A stretch of DNA of 64,000 bases, taken from NCBI RefSeq assembly GCF_003569765.1, contig NZ_QXMG01000029.1, forward strand, positions 1 to 64,000, in the 5' to 3' direction. The stretch is from Caldimonas tepidiphila. GTDB lineage: Bacteria > Pseudomonadota > Gammaproteobacteria > Burkholderiales > Burkholderiaceae_C. Positions 21,087 through 31,052 of this stretch are shown here, in pieces. Each line of letters begins with the position of its first letter. Within the stretch, counting starts at the first letter, position 1. The notes under the pieces are model-generated. The model ran no database searches. It saw only the letters and a list, made by a program, of their open reading frames with translations, and had not been told where the DNA came from. The translations under genes were made by a program, and so were the position numbers.

Positions 21087-21554
21087 ATGTCGAAACTCCG
21101 GACCCTGGGACTGGCGGCGGCGCTGTCGTTCGCCGCGAGCGCCACCCCGGCCCAAGGGCTCAAGCACGGCAGCGCCGATCCCGTCCCCGCTCTCGCGGGC
21201 GGCATGCCGCAGGCGGATCCCGCCCCGCCGTCGCCCTTCGCCGGTGCCAGCCTGTTCGCCCTCCCGCAGGCCGGCAGCGCGCCGGCGCTGCACGCGACCT
21301 CCTTCTCGGCGCTCGCGAAGCACCCCCGCTACCTGCCCTTCGACGGCCTCGACGGCGCGCAGGCGCTGTCCGCGCCGGCCTTCGACGAGACGGGCTGGAC
21401 GGACGCCGACCTGCCGCCGACCGGCACCGCGCTCGACGGCAGCGCCGCCGGCACCGCGGTGCCCTTGCGCGCCATCCCGGAGCCGAACGTCTACGCGCTG
21501 CTGCTCGCGGGCCTGGCCGCCGGCGCCTGGGCCTCGCGGCGCCGCAAGCGCTGA
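21087..21554 (+). CDS. Small PEP-CTERM sorting-signal protein
   Basis: 155 aa. N-terminal signal peptide (LGLAAALSFAASATPAQG), a low-complexity Ala/Pro/Gly body without a recognised domain, and a textbook C-terminal tripartite signal: PEP (within IPEPNVYALLLAG), a hydrophobic helix, and a basic tail ASRRRKR. Such proteins are recognised by an exosortase and often go to the cell surface or exopolysaccharide. No exosortase is in the window. ATG 21087 follows AGGAAAGG. Confidence 0.8.
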   Translation: MSKLRTLGLAAALSFAASATPAQGLKHGSADPVPALAGGMPQADPAPPSPFAGASLFALPQAGSAPALHATSFSALAKHPRYLPFDGLDGAQALSAPAFDETGWTDADLPPTGTALDGSAAGTAVPLRAIPEPNVYALLLAGLAAGAWASRRRKR

Positions 21555-21610
21555 GGGCGGGGCCGGCCGCCGCGGCAACCGGCCCGCCGGAAGCCCGCCC
21601 GCAAGGAGGC

Positions 21611-24409
21611 TCAGGGCTTGAAGTCCCCGCCCACCGCGGTGACGAACTGCGAGGGGTTCACGTACTTGCGCAGCGCCGCATTCACCTGCTCCACCGTCAG
21701 GGCCTGCAGCGCCTCGTCGACGCGCTGCGAGACCGAGAAGTCGCGGTTCAGGAACAGGTTGCTCGCCAGCGCGCCGGCGAGCGTGTCGTCCTGCGCACGC
21801 GACAGCGCGCGGCGGCTCAGCAGCCCGCGCTTGCCGGCGGCGAGCTCCTCGGCGGTGAAGCCCCCCTTGAGCGCGCCCTCGACCACCTCGCGGAAGGCGG
21901 CCTCGACCTTGGCGCGGTTGGACGGCGCGAAGATCGCCGAGCCGCTCCACTGCGAGTTGGGCTCGAAGCTGTTCCACTGCATCGAGCTGCGCACGTCGTA
22001 GGACAGCCCGCCCTGCTCGCGGATGCGCTTCCACAGCCGCGAGTCGCCGCCCGCGCCAAGCAGCCAGTTGGCCATCATCAGCGCCGGGTAGTCGGGATGC
22101 AGGTCGTTGAGCGGCACGCTCAGGCGCACGCCGAGCGTCGCGTTCTGCTTGTCGGGCGTCTCGAACACCATGCGCGTCGGCGGCACCTCGACGAAGGGCG
22201 CCGGCACGCGCGTGAAGGGCAGCGGGCTCGCCCAGTTGCCGAAGGCCTTCTGCAGCGCCTCGCGCGTGGCCGACACGTCAAGGTCGCCGACCGCGCCGAA
22301 CTGCGCGTGCGAGGCGCCGAGGAAGCGCTGGTGGTACTGGCTCAGCCCCTGCACCGTCACCGCCTTCAGGTCGGCCTCGATCTCGTCGAAGGTGCGCGCA
22401 TGCCGCACGTCGCCGCGCGGGTAGGGATTGCCGTGGCGCGCCAGGCCGTTGGCGACCTGGGCCTCGGGCTCCTTGCGCTGCTGCTCGACCGCGGTCAGCA
22501 TCTGCCGGCGCACCTCCTCGAGCGCATCGGGCGGCAGCGCCGGCTCGCGCAGCAGCTCGCCGAGGAGCTCGATCACCGCCGGCAGGTGCTGGCGCCGCGT
22601 GGTCAGCGACACCTGCAGCGCGCCGGGCGAGCCGCCGATGCCCATCTCGGTCTGCAGCTCGTCGAGGCGGTCCCGGATCTGCTGGCGCGACAGCCGGCGC
22701 GTGCCCTTGTCGAGCATCTGCGCGAGCATCGACGCCGCATCGCCGCTGCCGAACAGGCTCTTCTCGTCGCCGAAGCGCAGCACCAGCGTCGCCTGCACCA
22801 GGCTGCCGCGCGTCGGCTTGGGCAGCAGCGCCACCTCCAGCCCGCCGCGGTTCTGGTGCTCGATCACGAAGCGCTGCGTCAGCCGGTCGATGTTGGCCGG
22901 CGTCGCGACGAAGGCCGCGACCTGCCCTGCCCCCTCCTGCGGCTTGAAGTCGCGCAGCTGCTCGGCCACGTCCACCCGCTGCGGCGCCGGCGCGCGCTGC
23001 GGCGCCTCGGTGGGCAGGTAGGTGGCGAGCGTGCGGTTGGACGGCACGAAGCGCTGCGTCGCGACGCGCTGCACGTCCTCGGCCTTCAGCGCCCGCATGC
23101 GGTCGCGCAGCAGGAAGAAGAGCCGCCAGTCGCCCTGCGCGACCGACTCCGACAGCGCCACGCCGAGCGACTCGGGGTCGGCATAGAGCTGCTCCCAGGC
23201 ATTGATCCAGCGCACGCGGGCGCGTTGCAGCTCGGCGGGCGTCACCGGCTCCTTCTCGAAGGATTCGAGCGTGCCGAGCAGCACCTCGCGGGCACGCGCG
23301 AGGTCCTGCCCGGGGCCGAGCTCGACCCCGGCCATCAGGAAGCCGGGGTCCGCCAGCGGCCGCGAGAAGGCGAACACCGATGAGGCGAGGCCGGCCTCGA
23401 CCAGGCGCTGATGCAGCCGCCCAGCAGGCGCATCGGTCAGGATCGGTTCCAGCGCCTCGATCGCGGCGTAGTCCGGGTGCGCGCCGGGCATCACGTGGTA
23501 GCCGGCCATCACCAGCGGCGTGCCGCCGACGCGGCGCAGCGTCACCGTCCTCTCGCCGTCCTGTACCGGGTCGATGGTGTAGAGCTCGGGCAGCTCGCGC
23601 TTGGGCGCCGGGATGCGGCCGAAGTACTGCTGCACCCACTGCAGCACCTGCGCCGGCTCGAAGGCGCCGGCGACGATCAGCGTCGCGTTGTCGGGCTGGT
23701 AGTAGGTGCGGTAGAAGGCCTGCAGCCGGCCGATGTCGACGTTCTCGACGTCCGCGCGCGCCCCGATCGTCGAGTTGCCGTAGTTGTGCCACTGGTACAT
23801 CGAGGCCAGCGCGCGCTGGAACAGGATGGAGCCGGGGTTGTTCTCGCCGCGCTCCATCTCGTTGCGCACCACCGTCATCTCGGTCTCGAGATCCTTCTTC
23901 GCGATGAAGCTGTTGACCATCGCGTCGGCCTGCCACGACAGGTACCAGCGCAGGTTCTCCTCGTTGGCCGAGAAGCTGGCGAAGTAGTTGGTGCGGTCGA
24001 ACCAGGTGGTGCCGTTGGCGCGCATGCCGCGGCGCGTGAACTCGGCCAGGGCGTTGCGCGTGGTCGGCGTGCCCTTGAAGATCAGGTGCTCGAGCAGGTG
24101 CGCCATGCCGGTCTCGCCGTAGTTCTCGTGGCGCGAGCCGACGCGGTAGGTCAGGTTCACCGTGGTGGTGGGCTTGGAGCTGTCGGGCGCGAGCAGCACC
24201 TGCAGGCCGTTGGCGAGGCGGTACTCGGTGATGCCCTCGACCGAGGTGACGCGCTGCACGCCGCGCGGCAGCGCGGGCCCGGCCTGGGGCCTGGCCGGCG
24301 AGGGCGCCGCCTGCGGGGACGGGGTCTGCGTCTGGGCTTGCGCCGGGACGAGGACGGTGACGGTGACGGTGCACAGCAGGGCCAGCGTGGCCGGCAGCCG
24401 TTTGAGCAT
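21611..24409 (-). CDS. M16-family zinc metallopeptidase (pitrilysin-like), secreted
   Basis: 932 aa with a signal peptide (TLALLCTVTVTVLVPAQAQ) and a Pro/Ala/Gln linker. The inverted zinc motif HLLEH is at residues 104-108, and a downstream NEMERGENN supplies the third ligand. A second, catalytically degenerate M16 half follows in the same chain, as in full-length pitrilysins. Likely periplasmic. The ATG at 24409 has AAGGAGAG upstream; the longer open frame lacks a signal peptide. Convergent with the PEP-CTERM gene. Confidence 0.9.
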   Translation of the reverse strand: MLKRLPATLALLCTVTVTVLVPAQAQTQTPSPQAAPSPARPQAGPALPRGVQRVTSVEGITEYRLANGLQVLLAPDSSKPTTTVNLTYRVGSRHENYGETGMAHLLEHLIFKGTPTTRNALAEFTRRGMRANGTTWFDRTNYFASFSANEENLRWYLSWQADAMVNSFIAKKDLETEMTVVRNEMERGENNPGSILFQRALASMYQWHNYGNSTIGARADVENVDIGRLQAFYRTYYQPDNATLIVAGAFEPAQVLQWVQQYFGRIPAPKRELPELYTIDPVQDGERTVTLRRVGGTPLVMAGYHVMPGAHPDYAAIEALEPILTDAPAGRLHQRLVEAGLASSVFAFSRPLADPGFLMAGVELGPGQDLARAREVLLGTLESFEKEPVTPAELQRARVRWINAWEQLYADPESLGVALSESVAQGDWRLFFLLRDRMRALKAEDVQRVATQRFVPSNRTLATYLPTEAPQRAPAPQRVDVAEQLRDFKPQEGAGQVAAFVATPANIDRLTQRFVIEHQNRGGLEVALLPKPTRGSLVQATLVLRFGDEKSLFGSGDAASMLAQMLDKGTRRLSRQQIRDRLDELQTEMGIGGSPGALQVSLTTRRQHLPAVIELLGELLREPALPPDALEEVRRQMLTAVEQQRKEPEAQVANGLARHGNPYPRGDVRHARTFDEIEADLKAVTVQGLSQYHQRFLGASHAQFGAVGDLDVSATREALQKAFGNWASPLPFTRVPAPFVEVPPTRMVFETPDKQNATLGVRLSVPLNDLHPDYPALMMANWLLGAGGDSRLWKRIREQGGLSYDVRSSMQWNSFEPNSQWSGSAIFAPSNRAKVEAAFREVVEGALKGGFTAEELAAGKRGLLSRRALSRAQDDTLAGALASNLFLNRDFSVSQRVDEALQALTVEQVNAALRKYVNPSQFVTAVGGDFKP

Positions 24410-24525
24410 GGACTCTCCTTGGTTTCTCTTATGGTCGACGCAGTGTAGGCAGTTGCGCGCCCGCTGGGGAGCGCACAGGGGCATGGAGGCGCGAGCGGCA
24501 ATTCCGGTTCCCGGCCCCGACGCCC

Positions 24526-27500
24526 TCAGTGGAAGTCGCGGCTCGCCGTCGCCAGCCGCCCGAGCAGCGGCGTCAGGTCCTCCAGGTGCCCGGCGATCAG
24601 GTGGCACACCGCGCCCTGCCGCTGCCAGCGGCCATGCACCGCGAGCAGCCGCGCCTGCAGCAGCGCGCGGCGCTGGCGCTCGCGCAGCGACTTCCAGACG
24701 ATCACGTTGACGCAGCCGGTCTCGTCCTCGAGCGACACGAACACGGTGCCGTTCGCGGTGCCCGGCTGCTGGCGCATCGTGACGATGCCGCAGGCGCGCA
24801 CGAGGCGGCCGTCGGGCGCGCCGGCCAGCTCCGCCGCGCTCGACAGCCGGCGCTGCGCCAGCAGCGGACGCAGCAGCGCGAGCGGATGGCGGCGCAGCGT
24901 CAGCCCGAGCGCGGCGTAGTCGAACACGATCTCCTCGCCCTCGGGCGCGGCGGGCAGATCGAGCGGCGCCTCGTCCACCGGCGCCTCACGCAGCAAGGCC
25001 TCATGCAGCAGCGCGGGCGCGGCGTGGCGCGCGCTCGCGTCCCAGAGCTGGCGGCGGCGGTGGCCGGCGAGGCTCGCGAGCGCGTCGGCCGCCGCCAGCG
25101 CCTTCAGCTCGCCCGCGTCCAGCCCGGCGCGGCGCGCGAGATCGTCCACGCCGGAGAAGGCCCCTGCGCCGCGCGCCGCCTCGATGCGCCGCGCGGCTGC
25201 CTCGCCCAGCCCCTGCACCAGCCGCAGCCCGAGGCGCACCGCGGGCTGGCGGTCCGCGAGCGGCGGCAGCGCCCAGGGCGCGGCGGGCGCGCCGCTGCCG
25301 CCGCGCCACGGCCGCTCGTCCTCGAGCGTGCAGTCCCAGCCGCTGCAGGACACGTCGGCCGGCCGCACCTCGATGCCGTGGCGGCGCGCGTCCTGCACCA
25401 GCTGCGAGGGGCTGTAGAAGCCCATGGGCTGCGAATTGATCAGCGCGGCGAGAAAGGCCGCCGGCTCGTGGCGCCGGATCCAGGCGCTGACGTAGACCAG
25501 CAGCGCGAAGCTCGCCGCGTGGCTCTCCGGGAAGCCGTACTCGCCGAAGCCCTCGATCTGGCGGAAGATCGCCTCGGCGAAGCCGCGCTCGTAGCCGCGC
25601 GCGAGCATGCCCTCGACGATGCGCTCGTGGAAGCGGTGCAGCCCGCCCTTGCGCCGCCACGCCGCCATCGCGCGGCGCAGCGCGTCGGCCTCGCCCGCCG
25701 AGAAGCCGGCGGCGATCATCGCCACCTGCATCACCTGCTCCTGGAAGATCGGCACGCCGAGCGTGCGCGCGAGCGCCGGCGCCAGCGCCGCGTCCGGCAG
25801 CGGCGGCCGCCACGCCGGGTCGCGGCGCTGCGCCTCGCGGCAGCGCAGGTAGGGATGCACCATGCCGCCCTGGATCGGGCCGGGGCGCACGATCGCGACC
25901 TCGACCACCAGGTCGTAGAAGCGGCGCGGCTGCAGCCGCGGCAGCATGCTCTGCTGCGCGCGGCTCTCGATCTGGAACACGCCGGTGGTGTCGGCACGGC
26001 AGCACATCTCGTAGGTCGCCGCGTCCTCGGCCGGGATGTCCTGCATGCGCACGGTGCGCCCGTGGCGCGTGCCGAGCAGGTCGAGCGCGCGGCGGATGGC
26101 GCTCAGCATGCCGAGCGCGAGCACGTCGACCTTCATCAGGCCGAGCGCCTCGATGTCGTCCTTGTCCCACTCGATCGTCGTGCGCCCCGCCATCGCGGCC
26201 GGCACCACCGGCACCGTCAGCGGCAGCGGCTGCTGCGTCAGCACGAAGCCGCCGACATGCTGGCTCAGGTGGCGCGGGAAGCCGAGCAGCGCCGGCACGA
26301 GTTCCAGCAGCAACCGCGCGCGGTGCTCCTGCGGGTCGAGCCCGGCCTCGGCGAGGCGCTGCGCGAGCGCGTCGCGGCCGTCCCACCACTGGTGGCTGCG
26401 TGCCAGCGCCTCGATGCGCGCGGCGTCGAGGCCGATCGCGCGGCCGACGTCGCGGATCGCGCTGCGCGGCCGGTAGCTGATGACGGTGGCGGCGAGCGCG
26501 GCGCGGTCGCGGCCGTACTTCGCGTAGAGGTGCTGGATCACCTCCTCGCGGCGCTCGTGCTCGAAGTCGACGTCGATGTCGGGCGGCTCGTCGCGCTCGC
26601 GGCTGACGAAGCGCTCGAACAGCACGCTCATGCGCGCCGGGTCGACCTCGGTGATGCCGAGGCAGAAGCACACCGCCGAGTTCGCCGCCGAGCCTCGGCC
26701 CTGGCAGAGGATGCCGCGGCCGCGCGCGAAGGCGACGACCCCGTGCACGGTCAGGAAGTAACGCTCGTAGGCCAGCTCGGCGATCAGCGCGAGCTCGTGC
26801 TCGAGCTGCGCCCGCACCTGTGGCGGCACGCCGGCGGGAAAGCGCCGCTGCGCGCCCTCCTCGGTGAGCCGGCGCAGCCAGCCCGCGGCCGTCTCGCCCG
26901 GCGGCACGACCTCCTCGGGATACTCGTAGCGCAGCTCGGCGAGGCTGAACTCGCAGCGCGCGGCGACCTCGAGCGTCGCGGCGAGCAGCGCGGGCGGGTA
27001 GATGCGCGCGAGCCGCGGGCGCGATCTCAGGTGCTGCTCGGCGTTCGGCGCGAGCGCGAAGCCGCACTCGGCCAGCGGCCGCCCGAGCCGGATCGCGGTC
27101 AGCACGTCCTGCAGCGGCTTGCGCGAGCGCAGGTGCATCAGCACGTCGCCGGCCGCCACCTGCGGCAGCCCGGTGAGCGCCGACAGCCGCGCCAGCACCT
27201 CCAGCCAGCGCGCGTCGTCGAGCGCGAGCAGCAGCTCGGCCGCGAGCCAGCAGCGCCCGGGCCACTGGCGCGCGGCCCACTGCGCCTGGGCGCGCAGCGT
27301 CTCGAAGGGCGCGTCGCGCGCCGGCACCCACAGCAGCACGCAGCCGGGCAGCGCGGCCTCGACGCGGCCGTCGCGCAGTTCGTCCCAGCCGAGCCGGTAG
27401 CGCCGGCCCTTCGGCGCGGCCAGCCGCAGCCGGCTGACGAAGCGGCTCAGCTCCCCGTAGCCGCCGCGCGTGCAGGCTAGCGCCACCAGCCGCGCCGGCT

Positions 27501-27771
27501 GCGGCGCGTCGATGCGGAACTCGGCGCCGACCAGCAGCTTCAGCCCGAGCCGGCGCGCCTCGACATGCGCGCGCACCACCCCCGCGAGCGAGCACTCGTC
27601 GGTGATCGCGAGCGCCGCGTAGCCGAGCGCATGCGCGCGCGCGACCAGCTCCTCGGGGTGCGAGGCGCCGCGCAGGAAGCTGAAGTTCGACGCGCAGTGC
27701 AGCTCGGCGTAGCCCGGCCCGCTCCCCTCCGGCTGCGGCACGGCCCCGTCCGCGCCGCCGGCCTCAGCCAT
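24526..27771 (-). CDS. dnaE2: Error-prone DNA polymerase DnaE2
   Basis: C-family polymerase alpha subunit of the SOS mutasome, acting in translesion synthesis. 1081 aa: PHP domain at the N-terminus (LHCASNFSFLRGASHPEELV), polymerase core with PDIDVDFEHERREEVIQ (catalytic Asp residues), then helix-hairpin-helix and OB domains (VFVSLEDETGCVNVIVW). Lacks the C-terminal beta-clamp/tau-binding extension of replicative DnaE. Overlaps imuB by 8 nt, hence coupled translation. Confidence 0.96.
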   Translation of the reverse strand: MAEAGGADGAVPQPEGSGPGYAELHCASNFSFLRGASHPEELVARAHALGYAALAITDECSLAGVVRAHVEARRLGLKLLVGAEFRIDAPQPARLVALACTRGGYGELSRFVSRLRLAAPKGRRYRLGWDELRDGRVEAALPGCVLLWVPARDAPFETLRAQAQWAARQWPGRCWLAAELLLALDDARWLEVLARLSALTGLPQVAAGDVLMHLRSRKPLQDVLTAIRLGRPLAECGFALAPNAEQHLRSRPRLARIYPPALLAATLEVAARCEFSLAELRYEYPEEVVPPGETAAGWLRRLTEEGAQRRFPAGVPPQVRAQLEHELALIAELAYERYFLTVHGVVAFARGRGILCQGRGSAANSAVCFCLGITEVDPARMSVLFERFVSRERDEPPDIDVDFEHERREEVIQHLYAKYGRDRAALAATVISYRPRSAIRDVGRAIGLDAARIEALARSHQWWDGRDALAQRLAEAGLDPQEHRARLLLELVPALLGFPRHLSQHVGGFVLTQQPLPLTVPVVPAAMAGRTTIEWDKDDIEALGLMKVDVLALGMLSAIRRALDLLGTRHGRTVRMQDIPAEDAATYEMCCRADTTGVFQIESRAQQSMLPRLQPRRFYDLVVEVAIVRPGPIQGGMVHPYLRCREAQRRDPAWRPPLPDAALAPALARTLGVPIFQEQVMQVAMIAAGFSAGEADALRRAMAAWRRKGGLHRFHERIVEGMLARGYERGFAEAIFRQIEGFGEYGFPESHAASFALLVYVSAWIRRHEPAAFLAALINSQPMGFYSPSQLVQDARRHGIEVRPADVSCSGWDCTLEDERPWRGGSGAPAAPWALPPLADRQPAVRLGLRLVQGLGEAAARRIEAARGAGAFSGVDDLARRAGLDAGELKALAAADALASLAGHRRRQLWDASARHAAPALLHEALLREAPVDEAPLDLPAAPEGEEIVFDYAALGLTLRRHPLALLRPLLAQRRLSSAAELAGAPDGRLVRACGIVTMRQQPGTANGTVFVSLEDETGCVNVIVWKSLRERQRRALLQARLLAVHGRWQRQGAVCHLIAGHLEDLTPLLGRLATASRDFH

Positions 27772-29122
27772 AGAGGCCCTGCAGGAACCAGCCGGCGCCC
27801 TCCCCTTCGGCGCGGCGGCGCTCGCGGTAGATCCACAGCAGGCCGGCGCCGGGGCTGTGGGCGACGAAGTAGTCGCGCTCGGCGCGTGCCGGCGCGCCCG
27901 GCGACCCTCCCTCGCCGTCCCACCAGCCGGCCTCCAGGCGGTGCGGGCCGGCCAGCAGCTGCAGCGCGCCGTGGTAGTGAGGCCGGCCGTCGATCACGAG
28001 GAGCGGCAGCGGGACCTCGAGCAGCCAGGCCGGCTGCGGCGGGCCGGGCGGCGGCTCCGCCGCGGTGCCGCGGCGCCGCGCTCCCGCCGCCACGGGGCGA
28101 GGGCCGGCGCTGTCCGCCGCGCGCCAGCGCACGCGGCCTTCCGGCCGGTGGTCCTCGCGCGCCTGCGGCCACAGCACGCGCGCCGCGCCGAGCCGCGCCG
28201 CCAGCCGCTCGATGAGCTGCTGCAGCGGCTCGCCGCCGTCGCGGCGCGCGTCGGGCAGCAGCGAGGCGCTCGCCGGCGCCAGCGGCTCGACCTCCTCGGC
28301 GCGCAGGCGCAGCTCGTCCACAGGCGCCACGAGCCGCGTGCGCGCCAGGTGCTCGGCGAGCAGCCGCCCGAGATGCTCGACGTCGCGCGTCGCCTCGGCG
28401 GTGCGCAGCGGCAGCTCGCCGGCGCCCGCCCCGGCGCGCCGGCCCTCGCCGCGCCAGGCGAGCCGCAGCGCGCGCACGCCGGCCTGCCGCGCGGCCAGCC
28501 AGCCGGCGAGCTGCAGCAGCAGGCGGCGCGCGCCGAACATCAGCGCCGGGGCGCTCTCGACGCGGCCGGGCAGCTCCAGCCGCACGTCGAAGACCTCGGG
28601 CAGCACGAGCCAGGGATAGGCCTCGGGGCGCAGGCCGTAGGCCTGGTCGAGTGCCTCCAGCAGCAGCGCACCGGTGCGCCGTGCCAGGCCGCCGCGCGGC
28701 AGCCGGCGCAGCGCGCCGAGTGTGCGGCAGCCGAGCCGCTCGAGCAGCGGTGCGTGCGCCGCCGCGGCGCCGAGGGCCGCGAGCGGCAGCGCGTCGAGCA
28801 GTTCGGGCAGCGGCCGCGCGAAGCCGTCCGGCCCGCCGCAGCGCGCCAGCGCCAGCGCGCCCAGGCCGGTCGGCGCCCCTGCCAGCGCGGCGACGCCGAG
28901 CGCCGCGGCCTCCCGGCTCAGCCGCGCGTGCAGCGCGGCCTCGCCGCCGAACAGGCGCAGGCTCGCGGCCAGCTCCATCAGCACCGCCTCCTCGAGCAGG
29001 CAGACCCGCGGCGTGAACTGCAGCGCCCACCAGCCGAGCGGCAGGCGCGCATCGGCGGCGTCGTCGCCCCCGCCGGTCTCAGGCGACGCGCCATCGTGCG
29101 GGATCAGCGCCAGCCAGTGCAT
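27764..29122 (-). CDS. imuB: ImuB, inactive Y-family polymerase-like mutasome subunit
   Basis: 452 aa Y-family polymerase homologue. Starts MHWLALIPHDG, has the palm/fingers-like segment LLEEAVLMELAASLRLFGG and a helix-hairpin region (LERLGCRTLGALRRLP). The acidic catalytic residues of active Y-family enzymes are not apparent, as known for ImuB, which links DnaE2 to the beta clamp. Overlaps imuA by 44 nt and dnaE2 by 8 nt. Confidence 0.92.
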   Translation of the reverse strand: MHWLALIPHDGASPETGGGDDAADARLPLGWWALQFTPRVCLLEEAVLMELAASLRLFGGEAALHARLSREAAALGVAALAGAPTGLGALALARCGGPDGFARPLPELLDALPLAALGAAAAHAPLLERLGCRTLGALRRLPRGGLARRTGALLLEALDQAYGLRPEAYPWLVLPEVFDVRLELPGRVESAPALMFGARRLLLQLAGWLAARQAGVRALRLAWRGEGRRAGAGAGELPLRTAEATRDVEHLGRLLAEHLARTRLVAPVDELRLRAEEVEPLAPASASLLPDARRDGGEPLQQLIERLAARLGAARVLWPQAREDHRPEGRVRWRAADSAGPRPVAAGARRRGTAAEPPPGPPQPAWLLEVPLPLLVIDGRPHYHGALQLLAGPHRLEAGWWDGEGGSPGAPARAERDYFVAHSPGAGLLWIYRERRRAEGEGAGWFLQGLYG

Positions 29123-29918
29123 CGACCCGCTCCCCGGGCGTCGGCGCGCCGTCCTGCATCTGCGCGCCCGGCGCCGTCCCGTGCCGGGGCAGGCGCGGCG
29201 CCCGCAACGCGGGCCGCGGCACGATGCCGGCGAGCCCCGGCGGCAGCGCCGCCAGCTCGATCGGCGCGTCGAGCGCCGGGCCGCGGCGCTTGATCAGGCG
29301 CAGCTCCAGCCGCCCCGGCGCCTTCGGCGCGAGCCACAGCCGCAGCGGGGCCGGCGAGGCCTCGTCCTGCGCCGCCTCGGGCCGGAACACGAACACCGGC
29401 GCCGCGAGCAGCCGCGCCGCCGCCTGCAGCCGCCGCAACTCGGCGGCGCGGGCCTGCGGCAGCCAGATCAGCGCGGCGCCGAAGTCGCCGCTGCGCAGCA
29501 CCTGCTCGGCCGCCCACAGCCGCTCGGCGGCGCTGTCGGCGCGCACCCAGAGCAGCCGCGGCAGCGCCGTCGCGCCCCAGCCCGGCCAGTGCGGCAGGTA
29601 GGGCGGGCCCACCAGCACCAGCGGGGCGCCGCCGGCCGCCAGCCGCCGCAGGGCCGGGCCGAGCAGCTGCCACTCGCCGCAGCCGGGGCGCGGCTGCAGC
29701 AGTTCGGTGATCGATTGCACCGGCCAGCCGCCGCCGGGCAACTGCGCATCGAGCGCGGCATGCCCGCTCGGCACCACCGGCAGCGCTTCGCGGCCGAGCT
29801 CGCCAGCGCGCCAGAGCCCCGCAGGCAGCTCGCCGGGCCAGCGCTGCGGCAGCGCTGCCAGGGCCTGTTCCCCACCGGGACGGGGCAGCGAATCGGGCGC
29901 GCGGGACAGGGCGGACAT
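29079..29918 (-). CDS. imuA: ImuA, RecA-like mutasome protein
   Basis: 279 aa. RecA/SulA-like fold: ALDAQLPGGGWPVQSITELL resembles the region before the RecA Walker A, but the loop itself looks degenerate. ImuA binds ImuB and RecA in the DnaE2 mutasome. First gene of the cassette; ATG 29918 lies about 43 nt from a consensus LexA box, so it should be induced by DNA damage. Overlaps imuB. Confidence 0.9.
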   Translation of the reverse strand: MSALSRAPDSLPRPGGEQALAALPQRWPGELPAGLWRAGELGREALPVVPSGHAALDAQLPGGGWPVQSITELLQPRPGCGEWQLLGPALRRLAAGGAPLVLVGPPYLPHWPGWGATALPRLLWVRADSAAERLWAAEQVLRSGDFGAALIWLPQARAAELRRLQAAARLLAAPVFVFRPEAAQDEASPAPLRLWLAPKAPGRLELRLIKRRGPALDAPIELAALPPGLAGIVPRPALRAPRLPRHGTAPGAQMQDGAPTPGERVDALAGADPARWRVA

Positions 29919-29960
29919 CGGACGTCAGGGGGCAGCGGAGAGTCGGAGGCAAGGCACAAA

Positions 29961-29980
29961 TACTGTGTTTTCATACAGTA
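29961..29980. promoter_or_regulatory. LexA (SOS) box of imuA-imuB-dnaE2
   Basis: TACTGTGTTTTCATACAGTA is a match to the consensus CTGT-N8-ACAG with extended symmetry (TACTGT/ACAGTA). It is placed 43-62 nt upstream of the imuA start. Confidence 0.9.
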
Positions 29981-30175
29981 TATGTGGACTTTTTCCGCCT
30001 GCCAGCCCCCATGCGGGGCCGGGGTGCCGGGCTGTCGCGCGAAGCCGACAGGAGCGCACCGGCAGTCATCGCGCGCAAGCTCCCGATGGCGCGCCGGGCT
30101 GCGCTCCGGGGCAGGCGCGGCCCTGCGCCGGCCCGCCTCCCGGCGCCTCGGCGAGAACGAGTTGCAGGGCGGGCT

Positions 30176-30886
30176 TTAGGCCCCGGGCTCGGCCGGCCGG
30201 CCGGTCTCCACCATCTTCAGCGCGTCCTGCGCGAACTTGCGGGCCTGCTCGTCCTGGTCGGCGTCGAGGTCGATCGAGGACGGCGGCACCGTGATGCCCT
30301 TCTGCACCGCGGGCCGGGCACGGATCGCCGCCAGCCAGCGCTGCAGGTGCGGCAGGTCGTCGATCTCGACCCCCGACCAGCGGTGCGTGCGCACCCAGGC
30401 CCAGTTGGCGATGTCGGCGATCGAATACTCGCCGGCCAGGTACTCGTGCTGCTGCAGCCGCGTGTCGAGCACGCGCAGGAGCCGCCGGGTCTCGCCCTGG
30501 TAGCGGTCGATCGCCGTCTGGATGCGCTCGGGCAGGTAGCGGTGGAACACGTTGGCCTGCCCCATCATCGGGCCGACCCCGCCCATCTGGAACATCAGCC
30601 ACTGCACGACCTGCGAGCGGCCCTTGGCATCGGCGGGCAGCAGCCGCCCGGTCTTCTCCGCCAGGTACAGCAGGATGGCGCCGGACTCGAACACCGCGAA
30701 GTCGCCCTCGTCCCGATCGACGATGGCCGGGATGCGCCCGTTCGGATTGATGGCGAGGAACCAGGGCTCCTTCTGGTCCTTCTTCCCGAGGTCGAGCACC
30801 TGCGGCCGGTAGGGCAGCGCGAGTTCCTCCAGCGCGATGGAGATCTTGTGGCCGTTGGGCGTCGCCGCCGTGTAGAGATCGATCAT
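30176..30886 (-). CDS. Glutathione S-transferase, YfcG/YghU-like
   Basis: 236 aa cytosolic GST: N-terminal thioredoxin fold ([31 protein letters not shown] cis-Pro region; [13 protein letters not shown]) and C-terminal helical domain. The T-PNG-KI pattern fits the nu-class enzymes (YfcG/YghU), which have disulfide-reductase and peroxidase activity. ATG 30886 gives the family start [12 protein letters not shown]; the upstream frame extension is unrelated. Confidence 0.9.
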   Translation of the reverse strand: MIDLYTAATPNGHKISIALEELALPYRPQVLDLGKKDQKEPWFLAINPNGRIPAIVDRDEGDFAVFESGAILLYLAEKTGRLLPADAKGRSQVVQWLMFQMGGVGPMMGQANVFHRYLPERIQTAIDRYQGETRRLLRVLDTRLQQHEYLAGEYSIADIANWAWVRTHRWSGVEIDDLPHLQRWLAAIRARPAVQKGITVPPSSIDLDADQDEQARKFAQDALKMVETGRPAEPGA

Positions 30887-30978
30887 CGGTGCCTGCCTTC
30901 CCGGGACGGGGCGTCCCGACGGCATCCTAAGCCCCGGGCCGACCGCCGGGCTCCCCGGGCCCGCGCCTGTGCGGGCAT

Positions 30979-31002
30979 GAAAAAACCGGCCCTCGGGCCG
31001 GT
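30979..31002 (-). terminator. Intrinsic terminator after ppa
   Basis: Stem ACCGGCCC/GGGCCGGT with a 2-nt loop, followed on the minus strand by six T. Confidence 0.8.
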
Positions 31003-31052
31003 CCTTCGTGTTGCGCGCCGCTGCCGCGGAAGCGGCCGCGGTGGGCGGCTTC

